From RH-AL1 sp965277355 (lineage in GTDB: Bacteria > Pseudomonadota > Alphaproteobacteria > Rhizobiales > Beijerinckiaceae), in contig CBDICN010000002.1 of assembly GCA_965277355.1 (NCBI GenBank), positions 1,302,001-1,366,000 of the forward strand: a DNA stretch of 64,000 nt. The letters are read 5' to 3'. Numbering within the stretch: position 1 is the first letter of the stretch; every line of letters begins with the position of its first letter. Both the position numbers and the translations under genes were made by a program. Below the pieces are notes generated by a model. It was given only the letters and a program-made list of their open reading frames with translations, did not search any database and had not been told where the DNA came from. This document shows, piece by piece, positions 7,968-15,991 of this stretch.

Positions 7968-8849
7968 TCAGCGCTGACAGGCCGAGCAGAAGAACGTCGA
8001 GCGGCCGTTCTGCACGATCCGCCGGACGACCCCCGCGCAGCTCAGGGTCGGACAGGGGTGCTCGTCGCGATCGTAGACCCGGAAGCGGTGCTGAAAGTAG
8101 CCGAGGCTCCCGTCGGTCCGGCGATGGTCGCGCAGCGACGAGCCGCCGGCCGCCACCGCCTCCTGCAGAACCTCGCGGATCGCGCTGGCCAGGCGGATGG
8201 CGCGCGCGGTCGGCGCGCCGTCGCGCCGCACAAGGGTGCCGGCGGCGCGGCGCGGCGACAGGCCGGCGCGGTGGAGCGCCTCGCATACGTAGATGTTGCC
8301 GAGACCGGCGATCAGAGACTGGTCGAGCAGCGCGGCCTTCAGGGCGGTCGAACGGCCGGCGAACAGCCGCGCGAGCGCCGCGCCGTCCAGGCCGCCATCA
8401 AGCGGCTCGATGCCGAGACGGGCGAACAGCGGGTGCGCTTCCAGCGTCGCCGCCTCGGCGAGCAGCATGAAGCCGAACCTGCGAGGGTCGTTGTAGACGA
8501 CTCGGGCGCCATGCGAGAGCGTGAGCACGACATGGTCATGCGCAGCGAGGCTCGAGCGCGGATGGTGGAACAGGCCTGGCATCCCCGCGCCGGCCGCCGC
8601 CTCGATGCGGAACGAGCCCGACATGCCGAGATGCATCACGAGGACGGTACCGTCGTCGAGATGGGCGCGCAGATATTTCGCGCGGCGGTCCAGCGCCTCG
8701 ATGCGGCGAGCGGTAAGCCGTGCGGCGAAATCGGCCGGGAATGGAAAGCGAAGGTCGGGGCGGCGCTGTTCGACGGCTTCGATCGTCGACCCGGTGAAAA
8801 CGGGGTCGAGACCGCGCCTGACGGTCTCGACCTCGGGCAATTCGGGCAA
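7968..8849 (-). CDS. mutM: Formamidopyrimidine-DNA glycosylase (Fpg/MutM)
   Basis: A 293-residue bifunctional DNA glycosylase/AP lyase that removes 8-oxoguanine and ring-opened purines. After Met1 it begins PELPEVETVRRGL, with catalytic Pro2 and Glu3; the conserved RRAKYL supplies the active-site lysine. LIAGLGNIYVCEAL forms the helix-two-turn-helix. The C-terminal zinc finger uses Cys266, Cys271, Cys288 and Cys291; the CX4C first pair is typical of alphaproteobacterial Fpg. It is divergent from ubiE, a conserved alphaproteobacterial arrangement, here with two small secreted-protein genes in between. Confidence 0.97.
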   Translation of the reverse strand: MPELPEVETVRRGLDPVFTGSTIEAVEQRRPDLRFPFPADFAARLTARRIEALDRRAKYLRAHLDDGTVLVMHLGMSGSFRIEAAAGAGMPGLFHHPRSSLAAHDHVVLTLSHGARVVYNDPRRFGFMLLAEAATLEAHPLFARLGIEPLDGGLDGAALARLFAGRSTALKAALLDQSLIAGLGNIYVCEALHRAGLSPRRAAGTLVRRDGAPTARAIRLASAIREVLQEAVAAGGSSLRDHRRTDGSLGYFQHRFRVYDRDEHPCPTLSCAGVVRRIVQNGRSTFFCSACQR

Positions 8850-8907
8850 CCGTGATGTCCTTCCTGGAGGAGGGGAGCCCGACTTATATGGCGACGGCCT
8901 CCAAGGC

Positions 8908-9342
8908 CTACTTGGCGACCTCGACCTGACCGCGGATCTCGCCTTTCGGGTTCTTGGCGGTGTGGACGTTGAAGTAGGTCACACCGGTAGTGAGATTCTT
9001 CGCCTGCTCGTCGGTCAGCGTCTTCTCGCCCTTGATCGGGCTCGCGAGGGGGCCGGTGATCGGGATTTCGATGCCGGCGTTCTTGCCGGCCGGCGCGGGC
9101 GCATGGAAATGGGCGGCGGACGCCGGTCCCGTGAGGTCCGAATAGGTGACGTCGTAGGTCAGGACCTTCGTCGCCGTATCGTAAGTACCGGCCAGCTGGC
9201 CCATGCCCTTCGACGTCGTTGCGGGCACTTCGCTCGCCCCTTGCAGCGACGCGGATACTTTCATGGATTCGGCACGGCTCGGGCTCGCCGCGGCGAGAAG
9301 GACGGCGGCAGCAAGGGCGTAACGGGTCGAGACGATTGTCAT
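8908..9342 (-). CDS. Secreted CHRD-domain protein
   Basis: A 144-residue protein from ATG 9342 with a signal peptide (LAAAVLLAAASPSRAE), followed by a single CHRD domain. Typical features are SLQGASEVPAT at the start, SAAHFHAPAPAGKNAG in the middle and a TYFNVHTAKNPKGEIRGQV ending. The domain is named after chordin; bacterial members are exported beta-sandwich proteins without a known activity. A longer frame reaching 9498 lacks a better ribosome-binding site and would bury the signal peptide, so the shorter start is taken. Confidence 0.85.
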   Translation of the reverse strand: MTIVSTRYALAAAVLLAAASPSRAESMKVSASLQGASEVPATTSKGMGQLAGTYDTATKVLTYDVTYSDLTGPASAAHFHAPAPAGKNAGIEIPITGPLASPIKGEKTLTDEQAKNLTTGVTYFNVHTAKNPKGEIRGQVEVAK

Positions 9343-9545
9343 AAGCGCGACTTTCCGTGGACAAAGGAAGGCGATTTTAACGCCGGCATGCAGATTAGCC
9401 GGCCCCGCGTCCAACTCAAGGGCGAGGCCATCGTCCGAAGGGCGCAGGCACCGCTCCCGCGCAACCGTGCTCAGTGAGATCCGTCCCCATCGACGCATCC
9501 GTGACGCATGCGTCCGGTCGTCTCGGAGGCAGACGATCGAGTCGC

Positions 9546-9821
9546 TCAGTTTCTATCGGAAAAGCCGCCGGCGTTTCCACCTGTCGCCGTGGTGCGGCGC
9601 GGACCGCCGAAGCCGACGCCGCGATAAAGGTGCCGTCCGACATGACCGGAGCGCCGGCATCGGCCAAAAGCCCCGCGATGGTAGCCCATGCCGCAACCGC
9701 CGCCGACGAGCGTGACCTGCGGCGCGACCAGCGTTGGCGCCCCGACGGCCGACGGCATCGCCTGAGCGGCGAGGCCGGTCAGCAACAGAGGCGCGGCGGC
9801 GGCGATAAAGGCGAAACGCAT
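9546..9821 (-). CDS. Small secreted GCG-motif protein
   Basis: A 91-residue protein with a signal peptide (FAFIAAAAPLLLTGLAAQA) and a short mature part centred on GGGCGMGYHRGAFGRCR, then Gly/Arg-rich sequence. The GCG(x)GxxRGxxGxCR pattern marks small exported proteins common in Methylobacterium and Bradyrhizobium relatives (sometimes called GCG_CRPN). TAGGAGCT precedes the ATG. Function unknown; the two cysteines could form one disulfide. Confidence 0.7.
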   Translation of the reverse strand: MRFAFIAAAAPLLLTGLAAQAMPSAVGAPTLVAPQVTLVGGGCGMGYHRGAFGRCRRSGHVGRHLYRGVGFGGPRRTTATGGNAGGFSDRN

Positions 9822-10127
9822 CGTTGAGCTCCTAAGATGTCGAGACCGATGGGACCCTATAACCTCAGAAGTATCGGCCGACAGCTAAGTTCCTGTCGCC
9901 GCCGCTGTGGAGTGGCCGGCGATGGTACTCGCCGAGGGTGTCCGCAGAGAACTCCGTCATCGTCACGCCCCGCCAGGTGTGGGCCTGCGATTGTCCGGCA
10001 CGCGCGAGCGGCGCGGCCGTCTCCGCGTTGCCTATCCCGGGATGGCGGCGGCCAAACGCCCCTGCGCACGCCGCTCCATAGCCACGGTCCCGCGCGCCCG
10101 CTATAGACACGCTCGGAGACGACAACG
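9822..10127. other. Intergenic region between divergent genes
   Basis: 306 bases upstream of both the small secreted-protein gene (minus) and ubiE (plus), so it must hold both promoters. I see no clear consensus boxes or RNA gene. A 31-codon minus-strand frame starting near 9957 has only a weak ribosome-binding site and was not accepted. Confidence 0.4.
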
Positions 10128-10889
10128 ATGACACGCCCCGGCGACGATACCACCCACTTCGGCTTCGAGAGCGTCCGCCTCGACGAGAAACAGGGCAAGG
10201 TCGACGACGTCTTTCACAAGGTTGCCGGCCGCTACGACGTGATGAACGATCTCATGTCGGCCGGCCTGCACCGAGTGTGGAAGGACCGCCTCGTCGCGAT
10301 GGTCAATCCGCCCAAGCGGATCGCTTTCGATCATCTCGACGTCGCCGGCGGAACGGGGGACGTGGCCTTCCGCGTCGCGCGCGCCGGTGGCCGCAACACG
10401 ATCGTGAGCGTGCTAGACATCAATGCCGACATGCTGGAGGTCGGCAAGGAGCGGGCGCGCAACAAAGGGCTGTCCGACCGGCTCCGCTTCTTCGAGGCCA
10501 ACGCGGAGGCGCTGCCGCTGCCCGACAAGAGCTTCGACGCCTATACGATCGCCTTCGGCGTCCGCAACGTGCCGCGCATCGAGCTGGCGCTGCAGGAAGG
10601 CTATCGCGTGCTGAGGCGTGGCGGCCACTTCCTCTGCCTCGAGTTCTCGCCGGTCGATCTGCCGGCCTTGGCCCGTATCTACGATGCCTATTCCTTCAAC
10701 GTCATTCCGCGCCTCGGCCGGGCGGTGACCGGCGACGGCAGCGCCTACCGCTACCTCGTCGAGTCGATCCGCCGGTTTCCGGTGGCCGAGACGTTCGAGG
10801 GGATGGTGCGGGCCGCCGGCTTCCGCAACACGCGCTTCGTCCGCCTGTCGGGCGGCGTGGTCGCGATCCACACCGGCTGGAAGCTCTAG
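10128..10889 (+). CDS. ubiE: Ubiquinone/menaquinone biosynthesis C-methyltransferase UbiE
   Basis: A 253-residue SAM-dependent methyltransferase that methylates 2-polyprenyl-6-methoxy-1,4-benzoquinol in ubiquinone synthesis. Family features include the N-terminal VFHKVAGRYDVMNDLMSAG and HRVWKD segments, the SAM-binding LDVAGGTGDVAFR (residues about 65-77), FGVRNVP, and the C-terminal SIRRFP and LSGGVVAIHTGWK. It starts a run with ubiB (36 bases downstream), coaBC and dut on the same strand; the ubiE-ubiB pairing matches their shared pathway. Confidence 0.97.
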   Translation: MTRPGDDTTHFGFESVRLDEKQGKVDDVFHKVAGRYDVMNDLMSAGLHRVWKDRLVAMVNPPKRIAFDHLDVAGGTGDVAFRVARAGGRNTIVSVLDINADMLEVGKERARNKGLSDRLRFFEANAEALPLPDKSFDAYTIAFGVRNVPRIELALQEGYRVLRRGGHFLCLEFSPVDLPALARIYDAYSFNVIPRLGRAVTGDGSAYRYLVESIRRFPVAETFEGMVRAAGFRNTRFVRLSGGVVAIHTGWKL

Positions 10890-10922
10890 CTTGAACAACA
10901 GCCGCAAGCGGCGGGGCGCGGC

Positions 10923-12485
10923 ATGATCGGCAGGCTGGGGGCCTTCCTGCGGCTGGCCCGTGCCGGCTTGACGCTCGCGCGCGCCGGCGTCTTCAGCGAC
11001 GTCGACACGACGCTGCTGCCGGCGACCGCCTCGCTGCCGCTGGCCCTCGCCAAGCTGATCGCCAGGAAGACCGACGGACCGAGCCTCGCGGCGCTGCCCG
11101 GCGCGATCTCACGGCTGGGACCCTCTTACGTGAAGCTCGGGCAGTTCCTCGCGACTCGCCCCGATGTCGTCGGCCCCGCCGTCGTGCGCGAACTGGAGCG
11201 GCTGCAGGACCGCACCGAGCCGTTCCCGCGCGAGCAGGCGGTGCGACAGGTCGAGGCCGCCTTCGGCCGCAAGATCGAGACGATCTTCCTGTCGTTCGGC
11301 GAGCCGGTCGCGGCCGCCTCCATCGCGCAGGTGCACAAGGCTCGTATGCGCGACGGCGCCGGCGAGCGCGAGGTGGCGGTCAAGGTGCGCCGCCCGGGCG
11401 TCGAGCGCCTGCTTGCCCGCGACCTCAGCGACATGAGGGTGGCGGCAACCTTCATCGAGGAGAATTTTCCCGAGACCAAGCGGCTGCGGCCCACCGGCGT
11501 GGTCGAGATCCTGGCGCGCTCGCTGCGCATGGAGACCGACTTCCGGCTCGAGGCGGCCGCCGCGTCGGAATTCGCCGAAAACGTCGCCGACGAGGTCGAT
11601 TTCCGCATCCCGAGGATCGAATGGGACCTGACCGCCGCGCAGGTGCTGACGCTCGAGTGGATCGACGGCACCAAGCTGACGGACCAGGCGGCGCTGGTGA
11701 GCAAAGGGTACGACCTCCCCAAGCTCGGCGCGGTGGTGATCCAGACCTTCCTGCGGCACGCGATGCGGGACGGCTTCTTCCACGCCGACATGCACCAGGG
11801 CAATCTGTTCATCGACCGCGAGGAGCGCCTCGTCGCGGTGGACTTCGGCATCATGGGCCGGCTCGGCCGCAAGGAGCGGCGCTTCCTCGCCGAAATCCTT
11901 TACGGGTTCATCACCCGCGACTACCTTCGAGTCGCCGAGGTTCATTTCGAGGCCGGCTACGTTCCCGACGTCTACCGCGTCGAGGATTTCGCGCAGGCAA
12001 TCCGCGCCATCGGCGAGCCCATCCATTCGCGTACCGCCGACCAGATCTCGATGGCGCGCGTGCTCACCCTGCTGTTCGAGATCACTGGCCTCTTCAACAT
12101 GACGACCCGCACCGAGCTGGTCCTGCTGCAGAAGACGATGGTGGTCGTCGAGGGCGTCGCCCGCACGCTCGATCCCCGTCTCGACATGTGGACCACCGCC
12201 GAGCCGGTCGTGCGCGCCTGGATCGAGGAGAACCTCGGTCCCGTGGGCCGGATCCAGGACGCCGGGCACGCCCTTCGCTCGATCACGAAGGTGCTGGGCA
12301 ACCTGCCGCAAACGATCGTCGACGCGGATCGGACGCTGAAGACGCTGGAAGAGTTCGCCGACAGCGGCATCCACGAGGCGGTTCAGGAGATGGGCAAGAT
12401 GCAAAAATCCGCCCAGCGGGTCGGCCACTACGCGCTCTGGGCGATCGTCGCCATCGCGGTATACTATCTCTTTTGGAGGCATTAG
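10923..12485 (+). CDS. ubiB: UbiB atypical kinase/ATPase for ubiquinone biosynthesis
   Basis: A 520-residue UbiB/ABC1/ADCK-family protein. Visible motifs are the KxGQ signature (YVKLGQFLATRPD, about residues 62-75), an Ala-rich nucleotide loop (PVAAASIAQVHKA), HADMHQGNLF with the catalytic-loop Asp, and the metal-binding VDFGIMGRLG. The C-terminus ends in a hydrophobic helix (YALWAIVAIAVYYLFW) that would anchor it in the inner membrane. UbiB is needed for polyprenylphenol hydroxylation steps, probably by mobilising ubiquinone intermediates, rather than being the hydroxylase itself. It lies directly after ubiE. Confidence 0.96.
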   Translation: MIGRLGAFLRLARAGLTLARAGVFSDVDTTLLPATASLPLALAKLIARKTDGPSLAALPGAISRLGPSYVKLGQFLATRPDVVGPAVVRELERLQDRTEPFPREQAVRQVEAAFGRKIETIFLSFGEPVAAASIAQVHKARMRDGAGEREVAVKVRRPGVERLLARDLSDMRVAATFIEENFPETKRLRPTGVVEILARSLRMETDFRLEAAAASEFAENVADEVDFRIPRIEWDLTAAQVLTLEWIDGTKLTDQAALVSKGYDLPKLGAVVIQTFLRHAMRDGFFHADMHQGNLFIDREERLVAVDFGIMGRLGRKERRFLAEILYGFITRDYLRVAEVHFEAGYVPDVYRVEDFAQAIRAIGEPIHSRTADQISMARVLTLLFEITGLFNMTTRTELVLLQKTMVVVEGVARTLDPRLDMWTTAEPVVRAWIEENLGPVGRIQDAGHALRSITKVLGNLPQTIVDADRTLKTLEEFADSGIHEAVQEMGKMQKSAQRVGHYALWAIVAIAVYYLFWRH

Positions 12486-12521
12486 CGTCGGCGCCCGCGC
12501 CGGCCGTCGAGCCCGAACCTG

Positions 12522-13790
12522 ATGAGCCTCGCCAACAAGCGCATTCTTCTCGTCGTCGCAGGGGGCATCGCCGCCTACAAGGCGCTTGACCTCGTCCGCC
12601 GCCTGCGCGAGCGCGGCGCCGCCGTCCGCCCGGTGATGACCGCCGGAGCGGAGAGCTTCGTCACCCCGCTGTCGCTGGCGAGCCTCGCCGGAGCCAAGGT
12701 CCACACCGCTCTCTTCTCGCTGACCGACGAGGCCGAAATGGGGCACATCGAGCTGTCGCGGGCGGCCGACCTCGTCGTGGTCGCGCCGGCGACCGCCAAC
12801 ATCCTCACTAAGATGGCGCACGGCCTCGCCGACGACCTCGCGACGACGCTTCTCCTCGCCACCGACAAGAAGACGCTGGTCGCGCCGGCGATGAACCTGC
12901 GCATGTGGCTGCACCCGGCAATGCAGCGCAACATCGCGGCCCTGCGCGCCGACGGCGTTCTGTTCTGCGGACCGGACGACGGCGCGATGGCCTGCGGCGA
13001 ATACGGGCCGGGCCGGATGAGCGAGCCGCTCGCGATCGTCGCCGCCATCGAGGCGGCGCTGGCGGAGGACACGCGGCTGCCGCTGCCGGCCGGCATCGCC
13101 ACGGCGCCGTCGCCGGAGTCCGGCTCGAAGAGGCCGCTCGCCGGCCGCCGCGTCGTGGTCACGTCGGGCCCGACCCACGAGCCGATCGACCCGGTGCGCT
13201 ACATCGCCAATCGCTCGTCCGGAAAGCAGGGCCATGCCATCGCCTGCGCCGCGGCCGACGCCGGCGCCGAGGTGGTGCTGGTGAGCGGCCCGGTGGCGCT
13301 CGCCGATCCGGCCGGCGTCCTCGTGCGCCGCGTCGAGACCGCACGGGACATGCTGGCGGCCGTCGAGGCGGCGCTGCCCGCCGACCTCTTCATCGCCGCC
13401 GCCGCCGTCGCCGACTGGCGCGTCGCCGCAACGGCGCCGGGCAAGCTGAAGAAGCAGGGCGGCGGGGCGCCGACGCTGGCGCTGACGGAAAATCCGGACA
13501 TTCTCGCGAGCGTGGCGCGGCGCAAGCGCGACAGGCCGGCCCTTGTCGTCGGCTTCGCCGCTGAGACGGACGACATCGTCGCGAACGCCCGCGACAAGCT
13601 CGCCCGCAAGGGATGCGAGCTCATCGTCGTCAACGACGTCGGACCGGCGACCGGGACATTCGGCGGCGACGCCAACGAGGTGACGATCATCGACGCCGCC
13701 GGCGCGACGGCTTGGCCGCGCATGAACAAGACCGCGCTCGCCACCCGCCTCGTGCGGATGCTCGCCGATCGCCTGGCGGGGTCGCCTTGA
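12522..13790 (+). CDS. coaBC: Bifunctional phosphopantothenoylcysteine decarboxylase / phosphopantothenate-cysteine ligase
   Basis: A 422-residue fusion of CoaC (residues 1 to about 185) and CoaB (about 200-420), two successive steps of coenzyme A synthesis. The flavoprotein half begins RILLVVAGGIAAYKALDLVRRL and contains VAPAMNLRMW and the substrate-binding MACGEYGPGRM with its active cysteine. The ligase half opens RRVVVTSGPTHEPIDPVRYI and includes the KLKKQ segment and the late FGGDANEVTII. Gene order ubiB-coaBC-dut is conserved among alphaproteobacteria. Confidence 0.96.
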   Translation: MSLANKRILLVVAGGIAAYKALDLVRRLRERGAAVRPVMTAGAESFVTPLSLASLAGAKVHTALFSLTDEAEMGHIELSRAADLVVVAPATANILTKMAHGLADDLATTLLLATDKKTLVAPAMNLRMWLHPAMQRNIAALRADGVLFCGPDDGAMACGEYGPGRMSEPLAIVAAIEAALAEDTRLPLPAGIATAPSPESGSKRPLAGRRVVVTSGPTHEPIDPVRYIANRSSGKQGHAIACAAADAGAEVVLVSGPVALADPAGVLVRRVETARDMLAAVEAALPADLFIAAAAVADWRVAATAPGKLKKQGGGAPTLALTENPDILASVARRKRDRPALVVGFAAETDDIVANARDKLARKGCELIVVNDVGPATGTFGGDANEVTIIDAAGATAWPRMNKTALATRLVRMLADRLAGSP

Positions 13791-13813
13791 GGATGCGGCA
13801 AGACTTTCGTGCC

Positions 13814-13930
13814 CGTCATGGCCGGGCTTGTCCGGCTTGTCCCGGCCATCCACGCCGGGCTATAGCGGACATCCCGCCGGGGTCGCTGTAACGCCTCGAC
13901 GCGGATGCCCGGCACAAGGCCGGGCATGAC
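13814..13930. repeat. Palindromic intergenic repeat element (REP/RIME-like)
   Basis: A 117-bp nested inverted repeat fills the coaBC-dut gap. The left arm CGTCATGGCCGGGCTTGT can fold on a nearby CCCGGCCATCC. The right arm (GATGCCCGGCACAAGGCCGGGCATGAC) is its mirror. The centre has TATAGCGGAC opposed by GTCGCTGTA. CGTCATGGCCGGGCTTGT-type dyads are a well-known class of short dispersed repeats in rhizobial genomes. Confidence 0.8.
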
Positions 13931-13956
13931 AAGCCGAGCCCGACGAGACTCTCCTC

Positions 13957-14424
13957 ATGACGACCGACCCGCCGGAATCCGCCGTGGCGGTGCAAATCCT
14001 GCCCCACGGCGAGGGACTGGCGTTGCCGGCCTATGCCAGCGTGCTTGCGGCCGGCTGCGACCTCCTCGCCGCGCTTCCTGCCGATCGAGCGCTGGTGCTC
14101 GAACCAGGCGCGCGCGGCCTAGTCCCGAGCGGTCTCGCCCTCGCGCTACAGCCCGGCATCGAGGCGCAGGTCCGGCCGCGCTCGGGTCTCGCGCTGCGCC
14201 ACGGCGTCACCGTCCTGAACGCACCGGGGACGATCGACGCGGACTACCGTGGCGAAGTGCAGGTGCTGCTGGTCAATCTCGGTCGGGAAGCGTTTCGCAT
14301 CGAGCGGGGCATGCGCATCGCGCAGCTGGTGCTGGCTCCCGTCACCCGCGCGCGCTTCGTGCCGACCGACGATCTCGACGCGACGGCGCGGGCCGCCGGC
14401 GGCTTCGGCTCGACCGGGCTCTGA
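13957..14424 (+). CDS. dut: Deoxyuridine 5'-triphosphate nucleotidohydrolase
   Basis: A 155-residue trimeric dUTPase that hydrolyses dUTP to dUMP and pyrophosphate, limiting uracil in DNA and supplying thymidylate synthesis. The five motifs are visible: AGCDLLAA (1), PRSGLALRHG (2), LNAPGTIDADYRGE (3, with the catalytic Asp), RGMRIAQLVLAPV (4) and the C-terminal AAGGFGSTG (5). It follows coaBC after the palindromic repeat. A dCTP deaminase, another source of dUTP, is encoded at 39351. Confidence 0.96.
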   Translation: MTTDPPESAVAVQILPHGEGLALPAYASVLAAGCDLLAALPADRALVLEPGARGLVPSGLALALQPGIEAQVRPRSGLALRHGVTVLNAPGTIDADYRGEVQVLLVNLGREAFRIERGMRIAQLVLAPVTRARFVPTDDLDATARAAGGFGSTGL

Positions 14425-14572
14425 TCATCGAAACCCGCCGACAGGCGGTATTGCGGTTTGCGCCCGATGGCCGACATTACGCCCAAGGGTCTCGACACGC
14501 CAGAATGTCGACGTCCCGGGGGCTCGACGCCCCAGGTCTCGTTCGGTCCGCCACCTGCCGCAGGAGGGCAGC

Positions 14573-15586
14573 ATGACAAAGACGTTTCCCCAGGGCGCAT
14601 CGCAGGATGACGCATTGAAGGATGACGCCGCGCCGCGGCCGCCAGGTCGCGGGCGCATCTACGATTCCATCACGGACACGATCGGCGACACACCGCTGGT
14701 CCGCCTTGACAGGATCGCCAAGATGAAGGGCGTCAAGGCGCATCTCATCGGCAAGCTCGAGTTCTTCAATCCGACGTCGAGCGTCAAGGACCGCATCGGC
14801 GTCTCGATGATTGAGGCGATGGAGAAGGAAGGCAGGATCAAGCCCGGCGAGACCCTGCTGGTTGAACCGACCTCCGGCAATACCGGCATCGGGCTCGCCT
14901 TCGTCGCCGCCGCGCGAGGCTACAAGCTGACCCTCGTCATGCCGGAGAGCATGTCGATCGAGCGGCGCAAGATGCTGTTGCTGCTCGGCGCCGAGCTCGT
15001 GCTCACTCCCGCGCCGCAGGGCATGAAAGGCGCGATCGCCCGTGCCCACGAGATCGTCGCCGAGACGCCCGGCTCGGTCATGCCGCAGCAGTTCGAAAAC
15101 GCGGCCAATCCGGCGATCCATCGCAAAACGACGGCGGAGGAGATCTGGAACGACACGCGGGGCGAGATCGACGCCTTCATCGCGGGCGTCGGCACCGGCG
15201 GGACGATCACCGGCGTAGGCGAGGTCCTGAAGGAGCGTCGGCCCTCGACCCGGATCATTGCCGTCGAACCCGAGGATTCGCCGGTGCTCTCCGGGGGTAA
15301 GCCCGGACTGCACAAGATCCAGGGGCTCGGGGCCGGCTTCGTGCCGCCGATCCTCGACACCGACGTGATCGACGAGATCATCAAGGTCGGCAACCAGACC
15401 TCGTTCGATCTCGCCCGCCTGCTCGCCCGGGTCGAGGGTATTCCCGGCGGCATCTCGTCGGGCGCGGCGGTCGCAGCGGCGATCGAGGTCGGTCTGCGCC
15501 CGGAATTCGAGGGCAAGACCATCGTCCTGATCATCCCGTCCTTCGCCGAACGGTATCTCTCGACAGCGCTGTTCGACGGGCTATGA
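14573..15586 (+). CDS. cysK: Cysteine synthase A (O-acetylserine sulfhydrylase)
   Basis: A 337-residue fold-type II PLP enzyme from ATG 14573, preceded by CAGGAGGG. The PLP lysine lies in NPTSSVKDRIG, the phosphate/substrate loop in PTSGNTGIGLAF, and the PLP-phosphate loop in GVGTGGTITGVGEVL. The C-terminal ISSGAAVAAA is also typical. It makes cysteine from O-acetylserine and sulfide. An N-terminal extension of about 28 residues precedes the conserved core (YDSITDTIGDTPLVRL). A longer frame upstream overlaps dut and was rejected. Cystathionine beta-synthase-like relatives share the fold, but length and motifs favour CysK. Confidence 0.94.
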   Translation: MTKTFPQGASQDDALKDDAAPRPPGRGRIYDSITDTIGDTPLVRLDRIAKMKGVKAHLIGKLEFFNPTSSVKDRIGVSMIEAMEKEGRIKPGETLLVEPTSGNTGIGLAFVAAARGYKLTLVMPESMSIERRKMLLLLGAELVLTPAPQGMKGAIARAHEIVAETPGSVMPQQFENAANPAIHRKTTAEEIWNDTRGEIDAFIAGVGTGGTITGVGEVLKERRPSTRIIAVEPEDSPVLSGGKPGLHKIQGLGAGFVPPILDTDVIDEIIKVGNQTSFDLARLLARVEGIPGGISSGAAVAAAIEVGLRPEFEGKTIVLIIPSFAERYLSTALFDGL

Positions 15587-15991
15587 TGCCGGAACCCGAA
15601 TGGAGAATCGGGGGTTAGAGTTGCGCAAGCGGGCTTGCTTGTTGCCGCTTGAGGCATTCGAACCGAAGCTTGAGGGGCGACGAGATGCACGTGATCGCGC
15701 TTTTGATGTTGATGCTCGCGACCGTCGCCTTCCTCTTGTCGTCGATGGCGCCCGGTCGCGGTGAACAGCGTATCGCGGTCCGCGTCAAGCGCCGTCGGTG
15801 ACGCTCCAATAGACTTTCCGCGCTTGTAGGGTTGGGCGCGCGCGGGTGATCGTGCATCTCGCTTTGACATCAAACTCTTTCGTCGTAGGTGTCGTCTGCC
15901 CGGTCCTTGTCATCGATATGGTCCGCCCGGCATGCTAACCTGGGGTGCGAGCGCTCCCACGACGTCGCGCGGCAAGACACGAGATTGAACC
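15587..15991. other. Intergenic region with one possible microprotein
   Basis: 405 bases between cysK and the adenosine-kinase-like gene. Apart from the 38-codon frame listed separately I see no gene, RNA or clear terminator. Confidence 0.4.
15685..15801 (+). CDS. Possible 38-residue single-pass membrane microprotein
   Basis: ATG 15685 is preceded by GAGGGGCGACGAG and opens a 38-codon frame. It encodes a hydrophobic helix (MHVIALLMLMLATVAFLLSS) followed by a short basic tail ending KRRR. The topology, positive inside at the C-terminus, is that of many bacterial one-helix small proteins. No family is recognised and chance cannot be excluded. Confidence 0.35.
   Translation: MHVIALLMLMLATVAFLLSSMAPGRGEQRIAVRVKRRR

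Noticed and set aside
9865..9957. A 31-codon minus-strand frame (MTEFSADTLGEYHRR...) upstream of ubiE
   Set aside because: Weak ribosome-binding site, no family and no hydrophobic or structural signature; it could be chance.
11109..13853. A very long open frame on the minus strand (over 900 codons)
   Set aside because: It is the antisense of ubiB and coaBC, whose families are certain. High GC at third positions leaves antisense frames free of stops; the translation has no recognisable domain.
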